Position numbers and translations under genes: made by a program
Notes under the pieces: model-generated
What the model saw: only the letters and a program-made list of their open reading frames with translations
What the model was told of the DNA's origin: nothing
The model's database searches: none
Shown here: positions 1 to 11,570 of the stretch, in pieces
Numbering within the stretch: the first letter of the stretch is position 1
Layout: every line of letters starts with the position of its first letter
NCBI RefSeq assembly: GCF_954871325.1
Contig: NC_088778.1
Coordinates: 4,931,743 to 4,995,742 of the forward strand
Direction of reading: 5' to 3'
Source of the DNA: Gordionus sp. m RMFG-2023
Lineage: Eukaryota; Nematomorpha; Gordioida; Chordodea; Parachordodidae
Length of the DNA: 64,000 nucleotides

Positions 1-1139
1 ATAAACGTTTAATAAAATATAAAATTTAAAAAAATATATATTGTAGATATTTTGTTAATTAAGTTATATAATATATTTTAAAAATAAAATAATATAATTC
101 ATTTTACGTTTTCACCACCATATTAGCAGGTATGATCTAGAATGGTGTGAGATTTTACACCGTTTCCCCATTAGATAGTTAACACTGAAAGTTGTCCTAA
201 TCTTTTTTTAAAAAAATTTTTGAAAATGAATTGGCGGGGTCATTAAGCATGGTGGTTTTCCCATGTAGAAAATTTATTACATGTAATATGCATTTGCTAT
301 CTGAAGACGTTATTGATAAAGATTGAAAAATTAATGGCACAACTGTGTTCGTCCTATGACTATATTGCTAAAAAAAGCGATTTCAAATTGAGCAGATTAT
401 TTAACCTTTTTTGACCTTTTAATCCAAGCAATGTCTTTATTAAAACAATTTCAATATTTGCAATCAAAATATGATTTTACTAATCCTATATGACCAACAA
501 AAACCACAAATTGATGTATTATTGTTAATCGGCTAACTCAATATTTTATCCAAAAAAATATATCGTAACCCTTAAAATTTTGCTCATAGATGGCACAAAG
601 GTTTTAACATCTATTAACGAAATCTCGCGGCTTAGGAAATATTTTTTCTGGCTAAAATATTGAGTCGGCCATTTTTAAAAATCGGCTCCAATCGAACCGT
701 TTGACAACACTAAATTAACGGATTTTGCAATTTGATAAATATGTTAAAACAATACCAATCGATATTGATATCTTGTTTTGAAGACATTGTTATACTTACT
801 ATTTTTTATGATTCTCCGAAATACTAAAAATAAGAGGAGAAATAGGTTGATTTTTTTTCGTAATAACGATAATGCATAAGCTTAGAAAAAATATGTGAAC
901 ATATATCCTCATCCAATTAGAATGCCTCATCATAATAGGTCATATTTAGCCTGATGAGGGCTGCTTGGATATAGTAGTGAAATGGCTATCACTGACAACA
1001 TTAGAGGCGAACTAATGGTTTAATATATTTTAATATGACTTGCCAACAATTTTATAAATTACTCAATAACGAACGTAAATTTTTAATTCATTTTCTCAAA
1101 TGAAATATAGTTAAATTATTATAAATTATTGCAATTTTC
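1..1139. other. AT-rich intergenic DNA with one MITE copy
   Basis: No gene is visible here. Apart from the palindromic element at 522-712 the sequence is AT-rich with short homopolymer runs. The stretch from 720 to 1139 shows no recognisable feature. Confidence 0.5.
522..712. mobile_element. palindromic MITE, subfamily A
   Basis: Non-autonomous foldback element. Near its left end is CGGCTAACTCAATATTTTAT and near its right end the inverse, CTAAAATATTGAGTCGGCC, followed by a terminus resembling CGTTTGACAACACTA. The centre carries the family core CATAGATGGCACAAAGG. The left terminus is eroded. At least 16 related copies lie elsewhere in the window. Confidence 0.8.
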
Positions 1140-1752
1140 TATATGGTGAATTCCATATCAAATCAACAAAAAAAAGTCAATTTTCAACCCGACCCCCTTC
1201 AATTTTTCTTAAATTTGTATACTGGTAGTATATACTATAACTAAGAAAAAAATGAAATTTTACCGCCTAACACTGTTTACCCGCTAAGATGTGGCCGTTT
1301 AAAGCGCGGAAAAATTGTATATTTTTGACAAAATGCACCTCATTTATTTTCAAATATCTCGAGAAATAATTAAGTTAGAAAGTTAATTTGAATTTAATTT
1401 TGTAGCTTAATAAAAGTTCTTTAAAATGACATTAAAATAAATATAATGGACATTTTATTAATATCGAAAATCGGATGTGTAAAACCGGAAATGGCCATAG
1501 AAAAAAAAGTATTTTTTTTTCAAAATTTTTTTTCTGTAGATAGATATCACACTGCTTTATATTTTTTCAAAATCTTAGACTGGGATGAACATGGGTTTAG
1601 GAGTTATCACTCTTTATATGGCTAAAATTGAACAAATTTAACATTAATATCATCATATTTTAATTTAATGAATAGTCATGAAATAATGTTAATTTAAAAA
1701 TTATGTCTAAATGATAGGCCCTTATTTTTTTTTATCTTTATAAAAAAAATTG
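1140..1752 (+). repeat. left long terminal inverted repeat
   Basis: About 610 bp arm, inverse of 2900-3509. It contains blocks identical to the right arm, for example the AGTATATACTA core and the CGCTAAGATGTGGCCGTTTA-like block. Confidence 0.85.
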
Positions 1753-1799
1753 AGAGGTGGCTGGGATAATGAGCTGTTTAAAACTTTAGTTAAATTTTA

Positions 1800-2740
1800 T
1801 CTCGAAATAGCATAAAATAATCTACCAAAATTGAAATTCAACAATAAATTTTCCCCCATATATTCAAAATTAAAAGAAAGGCTTAATATATTATTTGACG
1901 AGAATTCTATAGATTATAAAACATTCAAACAATGGTGATCAAACTCCCCTCGAAACATGTAAAAATCCGCTGACGAAATTGTAGATTTTTTAATTGAATA
2001 ATTAAACAATTTAATTCCTCAGTTCTTTATAGCTTCGCGATAATCATTAATTCGAAACTTTTTAAAATTCAATTTAAATGTTGGCGAATTCTTAGTTATC
2101 GCAGACTTTTCAGAAAACTATGCATTTTTAGTGCAGAACCATGCATAAGGATTTAATCAGACCAATAATCAAGCCACTATCAACTCTTTTATAATTTATT
2201 ACCGTGAGAACAATATAATAAAACATGTAAATTTAGTGGTTATATCAAGATTGTTTAAAGCATAACGCATGTGCATTTTATTTATTTTAAAAATTGATCG
2301 TATTCTTGAAGGAAGGATTTAATAGAGTGGCTAAAATTTATTATTTTTCTGATGGAGCAGTAACCAATATAAAATAAAGATTTTATTAATCTCTACAATC
2401 ATGAAAATAATTTTGGGATAAAGGCTGAGTGACATTTTTTGAAACCGCACAAGGTAAAAGTCCATGCGACATTTTGGGGGCCGTTACTAAACGGTTAGCA
2501 GCTTGAGCAAGCTTGCAACGTCCATATGAACATCACATATTGACAACAATAGATTTATTTAACTATGCAAGAAATAATATCTATGGGGTAAATTATATAT
2601 TTGTGAGCAATAATGAATGTATGAACATAGAAAGTCATCTTGAAAGCAGATTTTTGAGAGCAAAGAGAATTTCTGGAACACAAAGTTCCAAGCTTTTATT
2701 CCCCTAGACGAAAACAAAAGTCATAATTTATTAAAATTCC
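1800..2740 (+). pseudogene. decayed transposase-like gene
   Basis: Reading the + strand with shifts between frames gives protein-like blocks: ADFSENYAF-like at about 2104-2130, YYFSDGAVTNI at about 2340-2372, and ETAQGKSPCD at about 2440-2470. The longest intact piece is at 2513-2707 and starts QRPYEHHILTTIDLF. The order D...FSDGA...HGK-PCDG resembles a transposase-like protein I know from many invertebrate genomes, usually annotated only as uncharacterised. The first two Asp would be candidates for a DDE-type triad; that is inference. Several stops and frame changes interrupt it, so it cannot make a full protein. It lies between the long inverted repeats, as expected for the element's own mobility gene. 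Confidence 0.6.
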
Positions 2741-2899
2741 TTGGATGATTATAATATATGATATATTTTAATTATAAAATTTTGATTGTATTATATGCAA
2801 TGCAATTTGAGGCAAATAAAGTTATAAATATGTTTAGAATTATTTTGTCAAGTAACTTCGAGACAAAATTTAACTAAAGTGTTAAACAAAGCTCATTAT

Positions 2900-3509
2900 T
2901 CCAGCTACTTCTCAAAAATTTTGATAAAGATAAAAAAAGTAAGGGCCTGTCATTTAGATATAATTTTATTATCATTATTTCATAACTATTCATTAAATAA
3001 AAATATGATGATATTAATGTTAAATTTGTTCAATTTTAGCCATATAAAGAGTGATAAATTCTAAACCCATGTTTATTCTAGTCTAAGATTTTGTACAAAT
3101 ATAAAGCAGTGTGATATCTATCTACAGAAAAAATTTTTTAAAAAAAATACCTTTTTTTTCTATGACCATTTCCGGTTTTACACATCCGGTTTTCGATATT
3201 AATAAAATGTCCATCATGTTTATTTTTATGTCATTTTAAATAACTTTTATTAAGCTACAAAATAAAATTTAAATTATTTTTCTAACTTAATTATATCTCG
3301 AGATATTTGAAAATAAATGAGGTGCATTTTGTCAAAAATGCACCATTTTTCCGCGCTTTAAACGGCCATATCTTAGCGGGTAAACAGTGTTGGAATGTAA
3401 AATTTCATTTTTTTTAGTTATAGTATATACTACCAGTATACAAAATTTAAGAAAAATTGAAGGGGGTCGGGTTGAAACCTCGGTTGATTTGATATGGAAT
3501 TCACCATAT
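2900..3509 (-). repeat. right long terminal inverted repeat
   Basis: Inverse of 1140-1752, ending in GAATTCACCATAT. The inner edge, around AAGGGCCTGTCATTTAGA, matches AATGATAGGCCCTT near 1710. Confidence 0.85.
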
Positions 3510-6500
3510 ACAAAATTAAATATAACAATTGAATATATTTTCCAAAAATAAAATATAAAATTAGTTTTACAAAAAAATAAGAATAAGAGTATAAAAATAA
3601 AAGTTACAAAAATAAAAAAAGGTCAATACAAAGTTACTCTATTAACTCTTTTAAAACAATCACTCACATTTAGTATAGGTAAACAGAATTTATTAAAACA
3701 TTTCATAACAATTATTTCAATTTTCAATTTTCAATATAAAAGATAATATTATATTCATTAAACATGTATTGTTTCTAAAATTATAATTTATCAATTAAAA
3801 ACGTTAACATTCTGAAAACTTTAACGTAGGAGAAATTTAAAAAAAATCGTCGGAGAATGCCTAAGCATCTGCCATATTCTAAAAGTGATTTTGAAGAATT
3901 TATTTAAAAAAATTTGTAATGTGATTTTTATTTTGGCCAAATTATGAAATTATCAATCTTTATTTAATTATTATGCATATTAACAAAATCAAAATATTAA
4001 AAAAAATTAAATAAAAATCTGAATCTCTACATATTTATCGGAAGAATCTATTTTTAAAAATTTTCTTATCTTTAGACATAAATTTTGCAAACTCTCCATA
4101 TTTCATATCAAAATTCAGTTTTATCATCAATTCGTCGAATGAGAAGCGAGTTTTGGACAAGATTTATTCATTTAAAGGCCACATTGAACGAGGGATTGAA
4201 AATATATAATTACATATTTTTTTCTAAGTTGATTGCTTTTATTAGAGTTAAAATTTTTAAATTTTTTTTTTAATGAGATAAACCTGATAAATTTTCAAGT
4301 TTTGACGAATTTGGAGAGTATAACAAATTTTAAAAAATTTATTATCATATGGAATTAATATTATTAGTAAATTTGAATTGTACATTATAATTAGAATAGA
4401 TTAAATAGGTTATATTACATCTACATTGTTTACATCATGAACATGAAATGAAATTTATATATCTAACAATTACATTATATAAATCAAATTTAGCTTATAA
4501 TGTATAATCTTATCATTTTGAAAGTCTATTTCAAAATTTAGCAGGAAAATAACGAATGTTTTATAAATTATGCCAAATTTTAATATTTATGATTATTTAG
4601 CTAAATTTTTTGATTTTTATAATTTAGTGGGACATTTGGTCGTGTTATTCTTTGCGGTACAGAAATTTATTTAGAAGGATTGCGCAACCTGTTGAATAAA
4701 ATTTTCCGGGAAACCTCCGCTAATGGGGGGGGGGGGGGAGAATAAGAAATTTTCCGCTGATCCGATATTTTCATATATTCATAGAAAACTAATCCATCAT
4801 AGAAAACTAATCCAATATTTAGATTGATATATTTGCCATCATCTTTTCAACCAATATCGTAAAAAAAAATCAATTTTTATGCAAAAAAATAACTAATTGC
4901 AATTTATGAGTGAGCACTTTAAAATTTTTCATTGCTCCTAGCCATGGTGATATTTGGTATACTATAATGAATGATCAAGTAAATTATTTCCCCTAAATAT
5001 AGTCATTTATGGGCAATATTTATGACTAATTTGTAACTCATTAAATATTTTTATAATCCTTTCTTGTTGTAAAAACATGAAATAATATAGCATTTAAGCA
5101 AGTTCCCATGAAAATAGCTCTCAGGAAAAATCCCCAGGGAAAAAATTTAAAAAATAATTCCTCAATTTTTTGAGATTCTTAAAAATAAATTAATTTTGTT
5201 TTAGAATATATAGGAAAATAGCCGGAAAAAAAATTTCTCTCTAAGTATTCCCGGAAAAAAAATTTCTCCTAATATTTCCCAGAAAAAGAATCATTCATAA
5301 ATATTAATATAAAAAATAATTCCCAAATAAAATTGTTAAACAATAAAAAGATAGTTTAAAGTTATACTTAATCAAATTTTTAAAATATTATCAATTAACG
5401 CTAAACCAACGCGGAGGCGTAACTAAGGATAGGACCAACACCCATCGCAAATTCCCCCCCCCCTCTTGTCAAAATGAATTTAATATATCACCATAAAGAA
5501 GAAAGAAAAATTAGTAAAATTTATATCGTTTTTAATTAACGGCTGATTAAAATTTTTTTTATAAAAAAAAAGTGAAAACGCAAAATTATTTTTTTTTATA
5601 AAAATCTAATATAGCCAAAGGCCTATGACCTAAAGACCTCCAATAAAATTCATAGGGAAACTCACTCATCATAACTCCCCCCCCCCCATCACTATATAAA
5701 CGTTATGGCCTTCTCTCAAACTCAGTGTAGGTAAAAATTAAGCAAAACAATTATAATGCTTAACTATATCATACCTTCAACCTAAATTACCTGCCCTGCC
5801 CCCCCCCTCCAATTTAAAGCATTTAGATGCCGGCTACTTTTTTTAAAAAATATTACCGATTGCTACCTTTTATTTCATTTTAAGACTATTTTGGTAATAT
5901 TATAAAAATTTAATTATATATTTTGGCAGCTTTACCCATTAGCACTCCAACCGTTGAAAGAGAATTTTTCCGTTTTAACAAGAATAAGAACATACTTGAG
6001 AAGTTCTGTTGTTAAATGGATGATCGATTATAGCCATAAACCTTGAGATTTCTTCAAAATATTAACAATTTAAAAAATAGTCTCAAATCGAGCCGCGTAA
6101 CAACATTATTGATAAGTACTACCTGGAATGGGTGTGGTCCTTCTTAGGATTGATTGACACCAAGCACTAATGAAATCATAGAAAAATTGGCTCAATCACA
6201 AAGAATATTGAATTTCACATTATAAATTTTTAATATACTTCTTAATTGTATTTTTTACCATATATTTTTTTTTACATGTTTATATACATGCGTATGCAAT
6301 AATTCTTACGAATATTTTTGTGGATTAATCTAATTTTTTTTAAAAAATATAATTTAAATTTATATATCATACTTTCAAGTACTCTAAATATTATATAATT
6401 TTTTTTTTTTGCAAAGTTCTTTTTCGAGACATTTATTTTGTAATGATTCATATGCCGATTATATATATCTAATACAATTAGCAATAATTTATATTCGAAT

Positions 6501-6928
6501 TTGTGTAATGGAAATTATCGATATTTTATAATACCTAATTAAATTACTGAAACTTAAAATATTCTTAAATAACTCTCAGCAGAATCATTCCAAAATAAAA
6601 AAATTTAATTACCCCCTCCCACTCCCCTCCTCCTTAGCGAATTCCTGCATAAGCGCCTGATAATTTATCTATACATCAATACTCATATTTTACTTTACTA
6701 ATTAAATATAATTCTACCTCTAATTCTTGTAACCTTAAAAGTCATACCCAAAACACAATTATTCGTAAATAAAAGTTATTTTTTCGATTGGTTTACTATT
6801 TATAAAATAAAAAATTCAGACTATACTATACAATAATAATAAATGAAAAATTTTATAATCATAAAAATCTAATGGCAATATTTTTAAATGGCCTAAAATT
6901 TTTTTTTTTTTTAAAACGTAACGGAATT
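3510..6928. other. intergenic AT-rich DNA
   Basis: No exon recognised. It holds a 14-base G run (4725-4738), shorter C runs near 5454, 5675 and 5799, and a MITE remnant at 6001-6108. The short open frames here have no protein-like composition. This is the region 3' of the serine protease gene and would include its 3' UTR and polyadenylation site. Confidence 0.5.
6001..6108. mobile_element. MITE remnant, subfamily A
   Basis: A decayed half copy: TGTTGTTAAATGG at the left and AGTCTCAAATCGAGCCG followed by TAACAACATTA at the right. The centre is reduced. Confidence 0.55.
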
Positions 6929-7090
6929 TTATTGATTCATTTTATCTTTTATCCAGTTCACGAAGGTGATCAATCTCGTGTAAACACCGGGCTTCATAGG
7001 TTTTCCGCAGTCTATGCCCCATGAAACAATTCCCGTCGCGTACCATACATCATCGTCTCCTAGACACTCCAATGGCCCACCGCTATCTCC
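6929..7090 (-). CDS. serine protease terminal exon (GDSGGP)
   Basis: Begins exactly at GDSGGP after an AG acceptor (7092-7091), runs through [20 protein letters not shown] and ends [15 protein letters not shown]. It carries Ser195 and the S1-pocket residues Gly216 and Gly226. Phase 0 start. Confidence 0.93.
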   Translation of the reverse strand, partial: GDSGGPLECLGDDDVWYATGIVSWGIDCGKPMKPGVYTRLITFVNWIKDKMNQ

Positions 7091-10000
7091 CTTTTTTTAA
7101 TTTTAAAATTTTAATTAAAAAGCGAGGAAGGATTGATAGATCGAGAACGTGTTAGGCAATAGAGAATAAATGCAGCGAGCCGCAACTGGTCTCTCCCAAT
7201 CTTTCTGCTTGTGAGATTCGGGTGGGGGGGGGGGGGGTGGAACATATATATTTATTATAATCTTTCTTTCGACCTATTTTTTATAATCGGGTCTCGTATC
7301 CGTCCAAATGACAATTTAAGATTGAGGACCGAATCGGACTGACCCGGTCTAAGTCGGATATCGGATAAATGGGAAATTTTTAATAAAAATATAAATTTGT
7401 TTTAAAAAAATGTAATCAATTTACAGAGCATGCGTCGACCAATTCGCCCCCAGCGCACAGCATATTTTCTGTTACGCGATCGTTCAACCAATCGGGCTGA
7501 TTGCATTCGTAGTTGGGAATAATGGGCACGGCAATTTCATTTAAAACGTATTCTTTACCAGCACCTTTTTTTTTTTAAAAAACATAAAATAATGGGCTAT
7601 TCGTTATCATTCATATACCTTTAGTTGTTCCATACCCCGTGACTTGACAGAATAGATCTTTGGTGGGTTTAATTTTAGGTAGGCATATAGGCGAGATGTA
7701 TTCGTTGAAGACAACGGGTTCGTTTAGATGAAGCAACGCGACGTCGCTATCAAATCTTTTAACTAATCATTTGCGTTTGTATAATTAATGGTTGATAACA
7801 GAGTTTTTTAAAAAAATGCTCTTCAAAATAAAATAAAAATCCTCAAAACGAAATTTTTGATCAAATTTGAAAGATTCAAATTTTATTAATCTTCAAAAGA
7901 TTTTTTGCTCATATACAATTTTTTCGGAGGAAAAAAAAATTTTTTCTTATACATTAGCGAATATTAGTTGTTTTTTTTTAAATTAAATAACTTTTGTTGA
8001 AATAAAGATGTCTAAACAGCTTAACGACTCTTCGAATTTGCTCGGTTTTGTCTGTTCCGTTTTTGTTAAGGGTTCCGAGATGAACAGTGAGTTCGTGAAT
8101 ATTCCTTATATGTTATATTAAAAAAATTAAATATGCAAATCAGAATTTACTGGTGACAAAATATTAATGTTTATTTATAAATTATATTATCTTATAAATT
8201 CTAACTAATGTTAATTTATTTTAAAGCATGTTTTCTTAAAAATTTGAACAAATTAATAAGAGGAAAAATATTCACATTCTATAATTATTTTTTTATTTAC
8301 TTACACTCTCAAAAAACAATGGGCCGCCGATACCACATGTCTGTCACTGATCAAAAAGCCTCCGCATATGTGTTCCCCTCTCCATCTTATGCTAGTCTGC
8401 CAGGGCCAAGCTCCTGCCAAGGAAACTGTTCCGCCAAAGATTCTAGATTCAATTTTCTTTTTATTGCTATCCTCGTCTTCGAGAGTGGACCTCTTCATCA
8501 ATCTTCCAAAAACCTCTTCATAACCATCTTCCATATAGGGAGTATATTCTTCTTCGGTATAAGGGTATTCAGTTTGATAGTCATCCCAATAAGGAGTTGA
8601 AGGGGTAATATATAATTTCGGAAATGGTTTCTTACGTCTTCTACCTCCCATGAAACGTGAATGAGGTTTAAGATATCTATTTCTATTATATTTTTCCTTA
8701 TTTCGAGAACTGTAGAATGGCTTGATTCTTTGATTGGCGGGAATAAGCCTAGCGTTTTTTCCCGTGGAAAATGGCTCTTTAGTAATAGTTTTATTGATGG
8801 TTACCCTACCACATATACCAGAATAGATATCGTCAAAAGATGGGGTGAGAGTGACTGACGTCGTCGCTTTGGTCGTCCACCAAGTAGAAGTTTTGGTAGT
8901 TTGAGATGGAAGTTCATACGTTATTCCTTTTTATAAATATTTTATAGAAAAAGGTCGGATTAAATTTTTAACTTTTAGTAGTTTTTGTCACGATATCTTC
9001 GATACTAGAATCAGTAAGTTTGACTCTAGCGATGGGTGTGCGTACAATGCTTGGAGTGGTCACTAAATCTTCCGCGATGTAATCTGCGAAGAAAGAAATA
9101 AAATAGATATACATTATAACTAGGAATTTGTAAAAGCAACTATAAACCAGTTGAGGCAAAGGAGCATTCATTCAGTTTGAATGAGATATAGTAATAACTT
9201 CCCATTACATTGTAAGTGTTTCCATATTCCCTCCAGTCTCGTACACCCAGGTTTGACCTAGAATACTCATCCCCACTTGATAACATAATTATCTTTTCAA
9301 TGATAAAAGGTCTGGAAAATTCTGCAAGGAAAGGAAGTCCGCATTTACCGCAACCTGTGATAATTCGCCCCAGTTTTCCGTAGCATCTTACCCTAGAATT
9401 TCCATCAAACACAACACTGGTGTACCCAGGGGGTCTTACATAAGAGTCAATGCACAATTTGTAAGATTGAGATAGGTCATTTAAATATCTGTTGTATTAA
9501 GCAAATGAATATAATTTTTTATATAAGGAATAATTTTTTGCCATTCCTATAATTCCATTCAAAATGAACAGCGATTATGAAAAATTATTACATATAAAAT
9601 ATAAGTGTATATATATAATACATTGTCATTTTTAAGTATACATAACCCTAATATATATAAAATTATGAAAGTTGAACCTTTATTATATTTACATAAATAT
9701 CCATCCACTATGCTTTATATTAGACATTTTGTGTTAATTATATACTGTATGTTTTGCAGATTTGTTTAGTTACTTTTTAAAACTTATCTAAGCCTATATA
9801 GATACAAATACATTTTCCCAAAATATATTCGATACCGATACATAATTATCGATACATTTACGAAACTTTTGGAATTATTTTAAATTTAAATTATTTTCAT
9901 CATATTGTCCTGCTTCTTGTAACTATCAATATATTCGCTCCTTTTAGTTCACTCTATTATCAGGGAGTTAAATCCAGAACTTGAAATATGGGTGTAGCTT

Positions 10001-11187
10001 ATAATAGATTATATTGATTTTCAGCTTCATCTTCATAAAGTTTAGAGATTACAATAAGCATATGATTATTTTATTCACCCGAAGCTTCATATTCGTTTCT
10101 TATTTCATTTTTATACCACTGGAACATGTATTAATGCATTAAAGATTTTTTTAAAGTTAACTCCATTGACCGTTATTGTCTTGGATATTATGCTCTTGAA
10201 TACAAAAATTTGCTATCTTATTCAAATGTATATCTCCCCTTTAATTCCCCCCATGGGTTAACCAAATTCAAATTGGTAAAGAAAAAAATTATGGACAACA
10301 TAAGTAACTGCATTGTTTGTAACTGGCATTAATAAATTGAAATCAAATTAACAATTTAAATATTATTAAATTTATATATAAATCTGTGTCCTAAATATAT
10401 ATAAAAAACTACTCAAAAGTTTTAAGAATTGCATAACTTTCGTGAGTAATGAAAAATACGAAACATGACCCGAATCTTCCTTAAATTTTCAAAAGTATTG
10501 TTAAATTCTCCGAAATATTAAAAATGTTTGCTGTGAATGATTTATTAATTCCATATTTTATTTTTATTTATTTGATATTTCTCGCAAAAACTTGATAAAT
10601 TACAAAATTTTAATGATAAAATTATTAAATTTTTTTCTTAAAACTTTTAAAGAATCACCGAGTTTTAATTTATTATATTTAGGACATAGTCTAAAATATT
10701 ATAGATAAAAAGTTTCGGAAAAATATTTATCGGGACAAGTCTATGGATACGTTAAAATTGCTAAAATATTGCTAATTACCGTTGGATATAAAAGTACCGG
10801 ATACACTATCGTCGATACAAATATACTACTATATAAACATATATTTATTTTGTATACTTTACCTTACGATTATGTAAGAAGGATTATAGGTACGCGCGGC
10901 GTTAAAGTCTAATCGTAGATCTGTTTGAATGGTTGGAATGGTATCACTTAATTTTACTCCTAAATCGAAAACCAGTTTAGGTATCAAGTTCAATTCAAAG
11001 TTTCTATCCTTCTCATTCACATAATCCCATATCTTAGAAGCCCTGCCTCCGAATTTTAATATGATTGACCCGTCGTTTTTATCTATGGCATAATAGCCGC
11101 GCAAAGTTTTGCTAGTGTCCGGCAAATAGAAATTGTACCATCCTTCGTTACAGTTGCAAGGGAGGCTTCCGATTCGTAATGGATAGA
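6929..11187 (-). CDS. mosaic trypsin-like serine protease (3' eight exons)
   Basis: Minus-strand gene with exons, 5' to 3': 11187-10863, 9488-9148, 9083-8973, 8926-8305, 8104-7992, 7762-7619, 7564-7425, 7090-6929. All junctions are GT-AG and keep frame, giving about 650 codons. The C-terminal part is a complete S1 (chymotrypsin-fold) catalytic domain: activation site KIESR|IFGG, His57 in SAAHC, Asp102 in DSDVALL, Ser195 in GDSGGP. Asp189 (DACSGDSGG) and Gly216/Gly226 ([13 protein letters not shown]) predict cleavage after Arg/Lys. A pro-region Cys (YSGICGR) probably pairs with the Cys of SPICLP, keeping the N-terminal part tethered after activation. Upstream are a Thr/Ser-rich linker and about 220 residues of Cys-containing ectodomain that I do not recognise. 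First exons and signal peptide are not found and must lie right of 11.19 kb. An extracellular zymogen is the likely role. Confidence 0.9.
7425..7564 (-). CDS. serine protease exon before active Ser
   Basis: Encodes [15 protein letters not shown] and [15 protein letters not shown], the usual block ahead of GDSGGP; Asp189 is the D of DACS. Acceptor 7566-7565, donor 7424-7423. Begins with 2 nt of a split Gly codon and ends in phase 0. Confidence 0.92.
7619..7762 (-). CDS. serine protease exon with catalytic Asp
   Basis: Encodes [18 protein letters not shown], with catalytic Asp102 in DSDVALL, then ISPICLP and VTGYGTTKG. Acceptor 7764-7763, donor 7618-7617. Junction phases match both neighbours. 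Confidence 0.93.
7992..8104 (-). CDS. serine protease exon after active His
   Basis: Encodes [16 protein letters not shown] and [14 protein letters not shown], the strand-and-loop segment between His57 and Asp102. Acceptor 8106-8105, donor 7991-7990. Confidence 0.9.
8305..8926 (-). CDS. serine protease large exon: linker, activation site, His
   Basis: A 622 bp open exon. In order: Thr/Ser-rich stretch ([14 protein letters not shown]), Cys-containing DIYSGICGR, a basic stretch ([10 protein letters not shown]), an acidic Tyr/Glu-rich stretch ([18 protein letters not shown]), activation site [27 protein letters not shown] and SAAHCF. It ends in phase 2 at GTAAGT (8304). The ATG inside it at 8651 is not needed as a start, because the frame is open back to the acceptor at 8928-8927. 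Confidence 0.92.
8973..9083 (-). CDS. serine protease linker exon
   Basis: Encodes a Thr/Ile/Val-rich linker ([20 protein letters not shown]). The acceptor has a strong pyrimidine tract ending CGCAG at 9084. Phases fit the exons on both sides, which is the main support; the sequence has no domain signature. Confidence 0.8.
9148..9488 (-). CDS. serine protease ectodomain exon, unrecognised domain
   Basis: 341 bp, coding for about 113 residues with six Cys in the part I can read, including [26 protein letters not shown] and KLNECSF. No known domain is recognised. It could be part of a small disulphide-rich or beta-sandwich ectodomain. Acceptor AACAG at 9489, donor 9147-9146; both phases match neighbours. 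Confidence 0.8.
9489..10862. other. protease intron, AT-rich
   Basis: Intron between the two ectodomain exons. No element is recognised; it has short ATATAT runs near 9600-9660 and GATACAAATA/GATACATTTA-type words near 9800 and 10,740-10,830, which may be remnants of the GTATCTAGATAC-rich foldback family seen at 60.8 kb. Confidence 0.4.
10863..11187 (-). CDS. serine protease ectodomain exon with Cys-rich start
   Basis: 325 bp. Begins [20 protein letters not shown], whose CNCNEGW resembles the end of an EGF-like module, then [15 protein letters not shown] and a segment that is not recognised. Donor GTAAAG at 10862. The 1374 bp intron to the next exon keeps phase. The exon upstream of this one was not found. 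Confidence 0.78.
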
Positions 11188-11379
11188 CTTAATTAAAGAT
11201 TTTTTAAAGAATTGTGTTTTTTTAAAAAAATGTATAAATTAAAATTAATTTGGAATAGCTCGATCCAACCCCGGTTCATGGTTATTTACTTATTACTGCG
11301 CTTTTACCAACTTTTAACTTTATTGATGAATGATAGAAATTCGTTTCTTACTGAATCAGGCGTCATAACTATGTAGATA

Positions 11380-11570
11380 TGTTTAAAAAAGCGACCACCC
11401 TATTAAGATTTTAGCCAAAATAATATTATTGCTTGGAGATTTATCCTCATAGATGGTAGAAAGGTTTGGACTTCTATTTGCCAAATCCCAGGGGTTACAT
11501 CATATTGTTTTGGCTAACATCTTAATAGTGTCATTTTTTTAAAATCGATCCGAATCTGACTTTTTAACTG
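11380..11570. mobile_element. palindromic MITE, subfamily B
   Basis: Contains ATTAAGATTTTAGCCAAAAT at the left, the inverse at the right (TTTTGGCTAACATCTTAAT) and the shared core CATAGATGGTAGAAAGGTTT. Subfamily B differs from A in having ATTAAGATTTTAGC in place of TCAATATTTTAGC and CCCGATTTGGGTCG-type termini. Confidence 0.75.

Larger units (their letters stand above)
1140..3509. mobile_element. DNA transposon with ~600 bp terminal inverted repeats
   Basis: The sequence starting ATATGGTGAATTCCATATCA at 1140 reappears in reverse complement, ending at 3509. The match runs inward for about 600 bp on each side, with scattered mismatches and small indels. The roughly 1.15 kb between the arms carries a decayed gene (1800-2740). 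Long arms plus an internal gene fit a class II cut-and-paste transposon with long inverted repeats. No clear target-site duplication could be picked out, so the superfamily is left open. The arms share most bases, so the insertion is not extremely old, although the internal gene is broken. Confidence 0.85.

Noticed and set aside
8208-8858. Plus-strand open frames at 8208-8600 and 8661-8858
   Set aside because: Antisense shadows of the large serine protease exon, whose minus-strand reading carries the activation site and catalytic His.
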